Notes under the pieces: generated by a model
What the model was told of the DNA's origin: nothing
Database searches by the model: none
What the model saw: the letters and a program-made list of their open reading frames with translations, nothing else
Shown here: piece after piece, positions 1 through 7,341 of the stretch
How positions within the stretch are numbered: the stretch's first letter is position 1
Layout of the letters: each line of letters opens with the position of its first letter
Assembly (NCBI GenBank): GCA_947474225.1
Contig: CANJHS010000016.1
Coordinates: 1 to 60,732 of the forward strand
Source: Roseiflexaceae bacterium
GTDB lineage: Bacteria > Chloroflexota > Chloroflexia > Chloroflexales > Roseiflexaceae
DNA: 60,732 bases
Direction of reading: 5' to 3'
Program-made: the position numbers and the translations under genes

Positions 1-1094
1 ACGCCGTATGCCTTGGCCCAGATCAACTGCACTTCGTCGCTGAACAAGTGCTCTTGCCAGAGGCGGGCAGCATATGGGTGTGGTGCATAGGCGCTGATTG
101 CCTGCACATACACGCCACCGAAGACTGGCTCGGGAATGATGACTTCGACTTCTGGATTGCCGGCTGCGGTGTCGCGCATTGCCAAGGTCAGGTACGACCA
201 CATCGGGATAATTGGGGTCTCGCCCTGGGTGAACAGTGCGCCATTGCCCATCGTCTCGACCAAGACGCCTTCTTCTTTGAGCTTGGCAAAGAATTCGAGG
301 CCTGGGAGTGCGTTATCCAATGTGCCGCCGTTTGCCAAACCAGCAGCATAGATGCTCTGGATGGCTTGGTTGGAGGAACGTGGGTCGCCGGTCAATGCGA
401 ACTGACCCTTGTACTCCGGCTTCAACAGATCTGCCCAACCCTTGGGGGTGTTGGTGACGACGTCTTTGTTGACGGCCAATGACAACACACCGTAGTATGC
501 GCCGTACCAGTAGCCTTCGGCATCCTTGAGGTCAGCGGGGATGTCGCCCCAGGTCTGCACCTGGTATGGCTGGACCAACTTGGCTTCTTTGGATGATGGA
601 CCAAAGGCAAAGCCGACGTCGATGACGTCTGGTGCCTGTGGACCCGTGTTGCCGGCGTTGGCCTTGATGGCAGTTATTTCGTCACCCGAGCCAGCGTCCG
701 GATTGAGTTCGTTGACCTTGATGCCGTACTTTTCGGTGAACGACGCAATGACTGCGCCGTAGTTCAACCAGTCGTGTGGCAGAGCGATAACGGTCAATTC
801 GCCTTCGGCCTTGGCCTTTTCAACCAGGGCATCGAATCCGCCGATTTCGGCGGCGGTCAATGGGCCAGCTGCTGGGGCTGGTGGCAACACCGGCTCGGCG
901 GTAGCTGCAGGGACTTCGGTGGCAGCGACGGCGACGGGGACGGCAGTTGGTTCAACTGGTGCCATGGTTGGTTCTGCTGGGGCGGCGGTTGGTGCAGCGG
1001 TCATTGCTTGACCACAGGCGGCCATTACGGCGCCGGTCATGGCAATGGCACTCATGCGCAAAAATGCACGGCGGTTGTTGCGGTTCAATGTCAC
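1..1094 (-). CDS. ABC transporter substrate-binding lipoprotein, 3' end outside window
   Basis: Periplasmic or surface-anchored solute receptor of an ABC importer; about 364 residues are visible and the C-terminus runs off the left edge. The N-terminus has a twin-arginine stretch (RRAFLRMSAIAM) and a lipobox ending VMAAC, followed by an Ala/Pro/Thr/Glu-rich linker, so it is probably Tat-exported and lipid-anchored. The mature part (VIALPHDWLNYG, GWADLLKPEYKGQFALT, GDPRSSNQ) looks like the Fe(III)/polyamine/phosphonate-type binding proteins (AfuA/PotD class); the ligand cannot be read from the sequence. GTG at 1094 is chosen because GAGGAG (1101-1106) lies 6 nt upstream; an in-frame ATG at 1115 is possible but has no site. 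The permease and ATPase genes would lie to the left. Confidence 0.85.
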   Translation of the reverse strand, partial: MTLNRNNRRAFLRMSAIAMTGAVMAACGQAMTAAPTAAPAEPTMAPVEPTAVPVAVAATEVPAATAEPVLPPAPAAGPLTAAEIGGFDALVEKAKAEGELTVIALPHDWLNYGAVIASFTEKYGIKVNELNPDAGSGDEITAIKANAGNTGPQAPDVIDVGFAFGPSSKEAKLVQPYQVQTWGDIPADLKDAEGYWYGAYYGVLSLAVNKDVVTNTPKGWADLLKPEYKGQFALTGDPRSSNQAIQSIYAAGLANGGTLDNALPGLEFFAKLKEEGVLVETMGNGALFTQGETPIIPMWSYLTLAMRDTAAGNPEVEVIIPEPVFGGVYVQAISAYAPHPYAARLWQEHLFSDEVQLIWAKAYG

Positions 1095-1263
1095 GGTGAA
1101 CTCCTCTGTCTTCATATTCCTCACCGCCATCACTGTAGCCCCCGTGTGTTAATCCTTCCCTCTCCCCAGGTCATCGTTGTGTTAATGCTCGAATAAGTTG
1201 CGAGGGGATTTGTGTGTGCGTTTGGAGGATTTTTTACCTGGTATCTCGTTCTCATTCGTCTCC

Positions 1264-1272
1264 GTTATAGCA
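1264..1272 (-). promoter_or_regulatory. Extended -10 promoter upstream of the solute-binding protein
   Basis: Reading the minus strand, TGC-TATAAC forms an extended -10 element about 170 nt upstream of the GTG at 1094. No convincing -35 is seen at 16-18 nt. The long leader between this site and the gene (1095-1263) shows no obvious gene or strong hairpin. Confidence 0.4.
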
Positions 1273-1437
1273 TGCAAGCGGTGTTATCATTCATCAGTGC
1301 GTCGGTATCAGTTACCCCAAAGGCCATAAACCACAACCCGTCATGCCGACCCGACGACGATCTCCTCCGCGCGACCACCCCCGTCGGCGTGCCATCTTCA
1401 TCTGGTCACAGTGCTCCCCATCCCCGTCATGGCATTT

Positions 1438-1467
1438 GAGCGGGGCTTATTGCAATTAGCCTCGCTC
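1438..1467 (-). terminator. Terminator-like hairpin after the dinB operon
   Basis: GAGCGGGGCT (1438-1447) and AGCCTCGCTC (1458-1467) form a 10-bp stem with one mismatch and a 10-nt loop, directly downstream of the stop of the four-helix-bundle gene. There is no U-run, so termination may be weak or factor-assisted. The rest of the 1095-1472 spacer holds no supportable gene. Confidence 0.45.
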
Positions 1468-1472
1468 AATAA

Positions 1473-2228
1473 TCATCTGGTCACCAAGGCATAGTCCGGC
1501 CGATACATCAACCCCGCCGGTCGTGCGCACGTCTGTTCAATCAATCCCAACAGTGCCTCGCAGTCGGCATACACAGGCTCGGTGACCGGCACCGTTACCA
1601 ACTGACTCACCTCGAGCACCCGCAACCAATACAACGTCTCGTGGATGCAATCGACCGCCGCGACGATATCGGCGGACTGCACCAGCGGCACCGTATCGAC
1701 CAAAGCACGTTCGATGTACGCTCCAATCCGCGTCCCACTGCGCACAAATCCCTCGACGATGGCTACATTCTGCGGTGACGGCGTCAATTGCTGGGCAATC
1801 GTCACCACCTGTACGGCCAACCCAAAACTCTGTATCTGCATCGCGGTATCTCGTGGCATCGCATCCTCCTTGAGCATCCGGGGTGCCTGTGCACCCAACG
1901 TATCGACTATCTGTGCACTCAACACCAACACCGGCTGTACGAGGCAGTGCTGCACCATGTCGGTGTCGCGCACCACCGTCAACCAATACCCCAGATCGCG
2001 GGCGCACCGGGTCGCACGCTGTCGCGCAATCACATCACAGGTACCTCCCACCCGCTCGAGCCAGACCTCGAGCTGTGCCGCCGCGACCACGGCCCGCGTC
2101 ACCGTCGGCATCACCAGCCGGGCGATGCGCATCTGCGTAACCAGCTGTGTCACGGCGGCGGCCAATTGCATACGCACCGCAGTGGTGCAGCACGTGGACG
2201 GGCTCGGAGTGTCGTATCTATATGTCAT
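1473..2228 (-). CDS. Tandem-duplicated four-helix-bundle protein
   Basis: A 251-residue protein with no annotated relative that I recognise over its whole length. The C-terminal half (about 135-235) matches the four-helix-bundle (S23/avd-like) family, with RSGTRIGAYIE near 163-173 and ETLYWLRVL near 197-205. The N-terminal half (about 20-115) aligns to it almost without gaps at an offset near 119: YWL at 81-83 answers YWL at 200-202, and the following 31 residues align with shared hydrophobic positions. It therefore appears to be an internal duplication that folds as two bundles or a pseudo-dimer. Its ATG overlaps the dinB stop (ATGA), implying translational coupling. The family is non-enzymatic; a role with DNA polymerase IV is only inferred from coupling. 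Confidence 0.75.
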   Translation of the reverse strand: MTYRYDTPSPSTCCTTAVRMQLAAAVTQLVTQMRIARLVMPTVTRAVVAAAQLEVWLERVGGTCDVIARQRATRCARDLGYWLTVVRDTDMVQHCLVQPVLVLSAQIVDTLGAQAPRMLKEDAMPRDTAMQIQSFGLAVQVVTIAQQLTPSPQNVAIVEGFVRSGTRIGAYIERALVDTVPLVQSADIVAAVDCIHETLYWLRVLEVSQLVTVPVTEPVYADCEALLGLIEQTCARPAGLMYRPDYALVTR

Positions 2229-3454
2229 TGGTAGGGGCTCCAGCGCTTGGCGACCGCATTAGCCATGCGGTGCGTCGACAACGCCTTGCCCATGTACTGC
2301 TCGGCGTCCTCGATAATTTTGATGGCTCGTCCCTCGGCCGGGTCGGCGGGTACCGGTGTCGTGGCGATGTCTGAGAGCGGCACATCCCAAAAGCCCAACT
2401 GCTGCGGGTAATCGCCCAGCTGCGCCACACCGACCCCGACCAGCCGAATCTCGCGCCGTTGATCCCACAGACAACGCAACAAAAACTGCGCACGTTCGTA
2501 AATTTCGGGCCCCTGATTGGTCGCCCTGCTCAACGCCGATTGCCGCCCAATCGACGAATGGATGTCCCAGCGGATCCGGCAATGGATGACCTTGCAGCGC
2601 ATATTTTTGCGTTGCAGCCGCCGTGCCAGGTCGTACGACAAGGTCAGCAGCGTGCTTTCGATGACGGCTGGGTCATCGACGTTGCGCATGAATGTCGTCT
2701 CGTGCGACAACGACTTGGCCGTATAGGCATAGACCATCGGCGTCTCGTCGATGCCCCGCGCCATGCGGATGAGCTCTTCGGCGTGTCGTGCCAAAAACGC
2801 CGCCCGGATGTCGCTACAGCGCGTCCAGCCAATCTCGCCCAGGGTGGCAATCCCCATGGCATGCAGCTTTTCGGTCGTCTTGGGTCCGATCCCGCACAGC
2901 GTGTCGACCGGCAACGGTCCGAGGAAGGTCGCCTCGCCGCCCGGCGGCACCACATAGATGGCATGCGGCATCTTGCCGGCGCGGGCGAGTTTTTTGCCGG
3001 TGTCCGTGGCTGCCTTGGCGACCAGTTTGTTACCGGCAATCCCGCACGATATCGACAAGCGCAACTCCGTCGCCACCCGCAACTGCACCCGCCGCGCAAA
3101 GACATCCGATGCATCCTCGATGTCGGCCAAATCGACATAGGCCTCGTCGATCGACGCCTGCTCGACCAACGATGTCTCGCTCAGCAATACCTCCATGACC
3201 TCTTGGGCAGCCTCGGTATAGGCGGTGTAATCTGGCTTGACGACGATGATATCGGGGCACAATTGCCGTGCCTTGGCGGTCGACGTGCCCGCATGGATCC
3301 CATAAGCACGCGCTGCATACGACGCCGTCGCGACCACGCCACGGTCGTTTGCACTCCCGCCAACGACGAATACCTTGCCCACCAATGTGGGGTTGCGGCG
3401 CTGTTCGACAGAACAAAAAAACGCATCGAGATCGACATGCATAATAGTGCGCAT
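2225..3454 (-). CDS. dinB: DNA polymerase IV (Y-family translesion polymerase)
   Basis: Error-prone translesion DNA polymerase of 409 residues. The N-terminal palm/fingers carry MHVDLDAFF (metal-binding Asp8) and ASIDEAYVDL (catalytic Asp103/Glu104), followed by a helix-hairpin-helix thumb region (TLCGIGPKTTEKLHAMG) and a little-finger domain. A QLGFW stretch at about 352-356 resembles a sliding-clamp binding motif. The ATG at 3454 is chosen because AAGGAG lies 8 nt upstream and the product begins as family members do; an upstream in-frame extension to 3544 has no support. It is the first gene of a two-gene unit with the four-helix-bundle protein. I saw no LexA-type box upstream. Confidence 0.95.
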   Translation of the reverse strand: MRTIMHVDLDAFFCSVEQRRNPTLVGKVFVVGGSANDRGVVATASYAARAYGIHAGTSTAKARQLCPDIIVVKPDYTAYTEAAQEVMEVLLSETSLVEQASIDEAYVDLADIEDASDVFARRVQLRVATELRLSISCGIAGNKLVAKAATDTGKKLARAGKMPHAIYVVPPGGEATFLGPLPVDTLCGIGPKTTEKLHAMGIATLGEIGWTRCSDIRAAFLARHAEELIRMARGIDETPMVYAYTAKSLSHETTFMRNVDDPAVIESTLLTLSYDLARRLQRKNMRCKVIHCRIRWDIHSSIGRQSALSRATNQGPEIYERAQFLLRCLWDQRREIRLVGVGVAQLGDYPQQLGFWDVPLSDIATTPVPADPAEGRAIKIIEDAEQYMGKALSTHRMANAVAKRWSPYQ

Positions 3455-3561
3455 ACCCACGACTCCTTGCTGTGTTGGGATGTAGATTAGCACATATGTT
3501 CTAAAAAGTCGAGAGGGAGTTTGTCTCTGGAGGGGAATTGTCATGTGCCCGTACGCAAGGG

Positions 3562-3590
3562 TTGTCAGTACAAAATTTCTCTGCTATACT
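3562..3590 (+). promoter_or_regulatory. Sigma-70-type promoter of erpA
   Basis: TTGTCA (3562-3567), a 17-nt spacer and TATACT (3585-3590), preceded by TGC (extended -10). Transcription would begin near 3597, on top of an upstream in-frame ATG, which supports the downstream start codon at 3642. Confidence 0.75.
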
Positions 3591-3641
3591 CACGGAATGA
3601 ATACACCGTATTCATCAGAATTTCTCACAAGGAGGTCAGTG

Positions 3642-4088
3642 ATGACATTGCTCGATCAAAACATCCAGCTCCGCGAGTTTGTGCCCGTGGCGCCCGCAGT
3701 CAATATTACGCCAGCTGCTGCAGAGCGCTTGTTGGCCATGATGGCAGAGCGCGACATCAGCGACTACGCATTGCGCGTATTTGTCTCTGGCGGCGGTTGC
3801 TCCGGCCTGCAGTACGGCATGACGTTCGACAACGAAGCCCGCGACGGCGACGCCAATTGGGAGGCCCACGGCCTCAAGGTCATGCTTGACCCCATCAGCG
3901 CCCGCTACCTCGACGGTGCAGTCATCTCGTTCCAGCAGGACAACATGCTCCAAGGCGCCTTCAAGATTGACAACCCCAACGCAGTCTCGAGCTGTGGTTG
4001 TGGTCACTCATTCCGCTCCAAAGAAGAGGGCGGCGCCGAAGCTGACGAATACAGCGGCGGCGGTTGTGGTAGCTGCGGCAACGCATAA
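3642..4088 (+). CDS. erpA: Iron-sulfur cluster insertion protein, A-type carrier (ErpA/HesB)
   Basis: A-type carrier that passes Fe-S clusters to apo-proteins in the cytoplasm. The 148-residue product has the three conserved cysteines: Cys53 in GGGCSGLQYGM and Cys118/Cys120 in SSCGCGHSF. The C-terminus has an extra Glu/Gly-rich tail ending GGGCGSCGNA with two more cysteines (142, 145), absent from the core family. ATG at 3642 has AAGGAGGT 5 nt upstream, and the promoter position excludes the in-frame ATG at 3597. The gene is monocistronic, closed by a strong palindromic terminator. ErpA versus IscA/SufA cannot be settled from sequence alone. Confidence 0.88.
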   Translation: MTLLDQNIQLREFVPVAPAVNITPAAAERLLAMMAERDISDYALRVFVSGGGCSGLQYGMTFDNEARDGDANWEAHGLKVMLDPISARYLDGAVISFQQDNMLQGAFKIDNPNAVSSCGCGHSFRSKEEGGAEADEYSGGGCGSCGNA

Positions 4089-4133
4089 GATTTCGCTTCA
4101 CCAGACTGTTCATGCAGTTTTGTCAATCTGATT

Positions 4134-4167
4134 ACACCCCATGCGCCGCGGCGCATGGGGTGTTTTT
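4134..4167 (+). terminator. Rho-independent terminator of erpA
   Basis: A perfect 30-bp palindrome (4134-4163; arms ACACCCCATGCGCC and its complement around a GC centre) is followed by TTTTT. It lies 46 nt after the erpA stop. Confidence 0.9.
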
Positions 4168-4177
4168 CATCTAGCCA

Positions 4178-4183
4178 TATAAT
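4178..4183 (+). promoter_or_regulatory. Possible -10 element for the rhodanese-methyltransferase pair
   Basis: A perfect TATAAT lies 35 nt upstream of the rhodanese start. A -35 hexamer at 17 nt would fall inside the erpA terminator stem and is poor, so only the -10 is supported. Confidence 0.45.
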
Positions 4184-4217
4184 AGAAAGAGATCGACATA
4201 CAACCGAGGGCCACTCT

Positions 4218-4544
4218 ATGAGCTACCGTCATATCAGCATCCACGACGTCCAGGCACTGCGCACCAGTCAGCCCGACACCATTGTCATCGACGTGCGCGA
4301 GCCAAATGAATACGCCATCGCTCGCCTCGACAATACCATCCTCTGTCCCATCAGCACATCAGCGAGCTGGATTGAATCCTTCGCCAAAGATGCCGCCATC
4401 GTCGTTATCTGCCACCACGGCATACGCAGTGAACATGTCGCATCTGCCATGACCAGTCGCCACGGCTACACCAATGTCGCCACCATGGACGGCGGCCTCG
4501 ATGAGTGGTCCGCCCGCATCGACCCGACGATTCCACGCTATTGA
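4218..4544 (+). CDS. Single-domain rhodanese-like sulfurtransferase
   Basis: A 108-residue single rhodanese domain, cytoplasmic, with no signal peptide. The family moves sulfane sulfur through a persulfide on an active-site cysteine. Here the loop is ICHHGIRSEHVA with Cys65, and the CH2A-like motif VIDVREPNEY is present near residue 23. The acceptor is unknown. ATG at 4218 follows GAGGG by 7 nt. The stop overlaps the start of the methyltransferase gene (TGATG), so the two are likely co-translated; sulfur supply to a methyltransferase partner is possible but inferred only from this overlap. Confidence 0.85.
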   Translation: MSYRHISIHDVQALRTSQPDTIVIDVREPNEYAIARLDNTILCPISTSASWIESFAKDAAIVVICHHGIRSEHVASAMTSRHGYTNVATMDGGLDEWSARIDPTIPRY

Positions 4545-5329
4545 TGCACACCACCATCCCCACATGCATCGTCTGCCCGCAGTGCAGCAGCGGATTTACA
4601 CAGCCGACGCAACAGGACCGCAACACATACGTGCAGTGTGCTCAGGGCCACCGTTACCCGGTTCGCTCGGGGGTCATCGACCTGCTCGGTGCCCCACGGC
4701 CGCAGAGCATCGCTGCGTGGAGTAACGAATGGCGCATCACTGCCTGGGCCTACGAACGCCTGTGGCGGCCGCGATCGCTGTCGATCCTCAGTGGCCAGCC
4801 GTTCCCCTATAGCCGTGAGCTCCCGGCCGTCGCCGCAGCCATCCCCAGCGATGCACGAGTCATCCTCGACTTGGCTTGCTCGAACGGGCTGTACGCGCGC
4901 ACCGCAGCCCAACAGAACCCGCAGGCAACGGTCATCGGCATCGATCGATCACTCCCCATGCTGATCGACGCCCAGCGCCGGGCCGTTGCAGCAAACGTGC
5001 AGATTACCTATGTGCGCGCCGACGCGCGGTCATTGCCAATCGCCACGGCCAGCATCGATTGTACGCTCATCGGCGGGTCACTCAACGAGATGGAAGAGCT
5101 GCCGCGCATCTGGGATGAACTTTCACGCATAAGCACCTCCCGTGCATCGCTCGTGAGCATGCACTTGCTCCGCCGCGGGTCAGTCAGTCCACGTCTCCTC
5201 GGCTTCGGTGGTATCACGCTCTTTGGAGCAGACGACGTCCCGACCTCCCTCCACACGACTGGCTGGGTGGTGACCACCCGCCAACAGACCGGCATCGTGC
5301 AGATCCTCAGTGCACAACGGCACCCATAG
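4544..5329 (+). CDS. Class I SAM-dependent methyltransferase with N-terminal zinc ribbon
   Basis: A 261-residue protein. Residues 8-45 form a Trm112/RlmA-like zinc ribbon: CPQC (Cys11, Cys14), then Cys32 and His36 in QCAQGHRYPV, followed by GVIDLL. The Rossmann methyltransferase domain starts near 100, with motif I VILDLACSNGLYA at 106-118 and VIGIDRS as motif II. The domain order resembles 23S rRNA guanine methyltransferase RlmA, but the active-site text is not close enough to name the substrate. The start overlaps the rhodanese stop by one base. It is followed 15 nt later by the small propeller gene. Confidence 0.78.
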   Translation: MHTTIPTCIVCPQCSSGFTQPTQQDRNTYVQCAQGHRYPVRSGVIDLLGAPRPQSIAAWSNEWRITAWAYERLWRPRSLSILSGQPFPYSRELPAVAAAIPSDARVILDLACSNGLYARTAAQQNPQATVIGIDRSLPMLIDAQRRAVAANVQITYVRADARSLPIATASIDCTLIGGSLNEMEELPRIWDELSRISTSRASLVSMHLLRRGSVSPRLLGFGGITLFGADDVPTSLHTTGWVVTTRQQTGIVQILSAQRHP

Positions 5330-5344
5330 AAAAGCGAGCATGAC

Positions 5345-6163
5345 ATGGCCAAGGCAGAACTCTTATTTGTCGGTACCGACACCGGATTGCTCCAGTTCAG
5401 CAATCCCGGTGGCATCGGTCGCTGGCTACGCAATGGCCACTCGCTACCCGGCAGCGACATCGTCGCCATCTGGGCAAATCCCGATGATCCGACCCAGCTC
5501 TTATGCAGTGACGCTGAGCAGCTCTACGAAAGTAGCGACGGCGGTCAACACTGGAGCGATCCCGTTGCATTGGGCATCGTGGCGTTTGCTGCATCTCGCA
5601 ACCATCCAGCGCTGATTGTCGCGCGCACCGACAGTGATGCTATCCTCAGCACCGATAACGGAGAACAGTGGCGACGCATCGCACCGGCCGAGCAGATCTC
5701 GGTTAGCAACGACACAATCGCCATCAGCACTCCTACAAAAGCCCACCAGAGTAACGATGGCGGCACAAGCTGGCAGGTCGACGAGCCTTGGACGCACCGT
5801 GCTGCAAGTCATGACGGTGTCCATACAATCACGCGCACCACCTCAGGAATCTGGCGGGTCAATGCGTCCGAAATACCAGCCCCACCCCTATCGGTGCGTG
5901 CCATGGCGATATGTTCAGGTTCTCCGGCACGCGTCGTTTGTAGCGATGCACAGACCCTCTGGGTATACGAATCGGATTGGCAACAAATTGTCGATGCACC
6001 GGCACTGACGGTACTCATCAACACCTCCTACCATCCCGACCGGCTATGGGGTGCAGATGCCAATGGCACCCTTTGGTATAGTGCCGATCGGGGCACCCAC
6101 TGGGTATCCATCAAAACCCAACTCGGGATGATTCATGTGATTGTCGCTGCTCGCCTGTTGTAA
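5345..6163 (+). CDS. Asp-box (BNR/sortilin-like) beta-propeller protein
   Basis: A 272-residue protein without signal peptide or membrane segment. Four Asp-box motifs of the form S-x-D-x-G-x-x-W are visible: SSDGGQHW, STDNGEQW, SNDGGTSW and SADRGTHW, spaced as in propeller blades. No sialidase catalytic residues are apparent, so a structural or binding role is more likely than hydrolysis. It follows the methyltransferase by 15 nt on the same strand and may share its transcript. A much larger Asp-box protein is encoded at 55620-58796. Function unknown. Confidence 0.75.
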   Translation: MAKAELLFVGTDTGLLQFSNPGGIGRWLRNGHSLPGSDIVAIWANPDDPTQLLCSDAEQLYESSDGGQHWSDPVALGIVAFAASRNHPALIVARTDSDAILSTDNGEQWRRIAPAEQISVSNDTIAISTPTKAHQSNDGGTSWQVDEPWTHRAASHDGVHTITRTTSGIWRVNASEIPAPPLSVRAMAICSGSPARVVCSDAQTLWVYESDWQQIVDAPALTVLINTSYHPDRLWGADANGTLWYSADRGTHWVSIKTQLGMIHVIVAARLL

Positions 6164-6211
6164 ATAGTTTTGTGCCCACAAAAAGTGCAATCTGCTCCCG
6201 ACGGTGCTGTG

Positions 6212-6258
6212 CAAATACTTTCAAATACTTTGACAAAATCTTTGCAACATGCTATGGT
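6212..6258 (+). promoter_or_regulatory. Promoter of the carH-like gene with tandem 10-bp operator-like repeats
   Basis: TTGACA (6230-6235), 17-nt spacer, TATGGT (6253-6258) with TGC in front. Two perfect head-to-tail copies of CAAATACTTT (6212-6221 and 6222-6231) run into the -35 hexamer. One-turn spacing of direct repeats is what a tandemly bound regulator would use; autoregulation is inferred. Confidence 0.7.
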
Positions 6259-6289
6259 ATGAATATCGTAAGCAGAGAAAGAAAAAACC

Positions 6290-7225
6290 ATGGAACAACC
6301 GCCATCATTGGTGCAAATCTCTGCGACGCCTATTTTTAACACCAAAGCAGTCGCTATCGAGACATCCGTTCCGCCAGACACCTTCCGTGCCTGGGAGCGC
6401 CGTTACGGCGTTCCCCGACCCCAACGGACACAGGGCGGGCATAGACTCTACTCTGAGCGCGATATCACCATCATTCGCTGGCTCCGTGATCGGACCGCCG
6501 AAGGGATGAATATAAGTCATGCTGTGTTGCTGTTGAGCAATGTCATCGAAGATGAAGATGCTGTCGTCTTGCCTGACCCCACAACGACGCGAAGCTTTCC
6601 TCATATGGTTGCTGAACTTGCCAAATCACTCACTGCATTTGATTCGGTCACCGCAGAGCGTGTCATGAGTGAAGCCTTTTCGTTACATCAATTCGAACAC
6701 GTGTTGATCGAAATCATTCAACCTACCATGGTCGAGATTGGTGAGCTATGGCATAACGGGAAAATCAATATTGCCAGTGAACACTACGCCACCGAATTCT
6801 TCCGTCGTAAATTATCCAGCCTTATCAATATCTTCGAATCTGTGGCTATGCACGAGACCATCATCGTCGCGTGTGCACCGACAGAACTCCATGATTTAGG
6901 CATCCTCTACGCGAGTTTATTTCTGCTCCGACGCGGGTATCGGGTAGTCTATTTGGGTGCACGAGTACCCAAATCCGATTTGCTTGAAGCAATTGCCAAA
7001 GTCAACCCAGCCATGGTCCTCCTGTCAGCGACAACCGTCGAAGCCGCTGTGGCATTGCTCGATGTGGCAACCGCCGTCACGGATCAATTCCCCGAGGTCA
7101 AATTTGGCTACGGCGGGCGAATTTTCAATTTTAATCCCGAACTGCGTGTTTCGATGCCAGGTTATTTTTTCGGTCATGATGCACGCGAGCTTGTAGAGCA
7201 AGTGAGTAGTGTTCTTGGAACCTAA
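6290..7225 (+). CDS. carH: MerR-type transcriptional regulator with B12-binding domain (CarH/LitR-like photoreceptor candidate)
   Basis: A 311-residue regulator. Residues 14-80 are a MerR-type winged helix (DTFRAWERRYGVPRP, QGGHRLYSERDI). Residues about 105-185 form the helical cap and 188-310 the Rossmann B12-binding domain. The cap has LWHNGKINIASEH, giving Trp154-His155 and Glu164-His165 with the same spacing as the adenosylcobalamin photoreceptor CarH. The lower-axial ligand motif is ELHDLG with His201, 36 residues later (35 in Thermus CarH, from memory). In that family the AdoCbl form is a DNA-binding tetramer that light takes apart. The next gene is phytoene synthase, the classic target. 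The start at 6290 has only a purine-rich leader. Light sensing is inferred, not shown. Confidence 0.85.
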   Translation: MEQPPSLVQISATPIFNTKAVAIETSVPPDTFRAWERRYGVPRPQRTQGGHRLYSERDITIIRWLRDRTAEGMNISHAVLLLSNVIEDEDAVVLPDPTTTRSFPHMVAELAKSLTAFDSVTAERVMSEAFSLHQFEHVLIEIIQPTMVEIGELWHNGKINIASEHYATEFFRRKLSSLINIFESVAMHETIIVACAPTELHDLGILYASLFLLRRGYRVVYLGARVPKSDLLEAIAKVNPAMVLLSATTVEAAVALLDVATAVTDQFPEVKFGYGGRIFNFNPELRVSMPGYFFGHDARELVEQVSSVLGT

Positions 7226-7249
7226 ATCAACGGCATTTTCGATCATTTC

Positions 7250-7295
7250 TTGTACAATACATCTATACACATGGCTCACTCGTAACTCATATAAT
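7250..7295 (+). promoter_or_regulatory. crtB promoter region with CarH-like half-sites
   Basis: A perfect TATAAT at 7290-7295 lies 46 nt before the crtB start, without a good -35. Just upstream are TTGTACA (7250-7256) and CTATACA (7263-7269), both fitting the nTnTACA core I recall for CarH direct repeats; the 11-bp register copy at 7261 has one mismatch. Operator function is an inference. Confidence 0.45.
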
Positions 7296-7341
7296 CAACA
7301 GGTTATCAACACACCCATGGTCTCACCGGGTGAGGAATCAT

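Noticed and set aside
1212..1439. Plus-strand 75-codon reading frame in the leader of the solute-binding protein
   Set aside because: No ribosome site, no hydrophobic pattern and no family resemblance; base composition looks like non-coding DNA.
1398..1484. 12-bp direct repeat TCATCTGGTCAC (1398-1409 and 1473-1484), the second copy covering the stop codon of the four-helix-bundle gene
   Set aside because: Too short, and flanking bases do not extend the repeat; could be chance or a small duplication. Not counted as a mobile-element footprint.
1473..2228. Possible diversity-generating retroelement because of the avd-like four-helix bundle
   Set aside because: There is no reverse transcriptase gene and no template/variable repeat pair in the window; only the bundle domain is similar.
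2459..3490. Long plus-strand open frame (343 codons) antisense to dinB
   Set aside because: It mirrors the dinB coding strand; the codon positions are those of the real gene, and there is no ribosome binding site.
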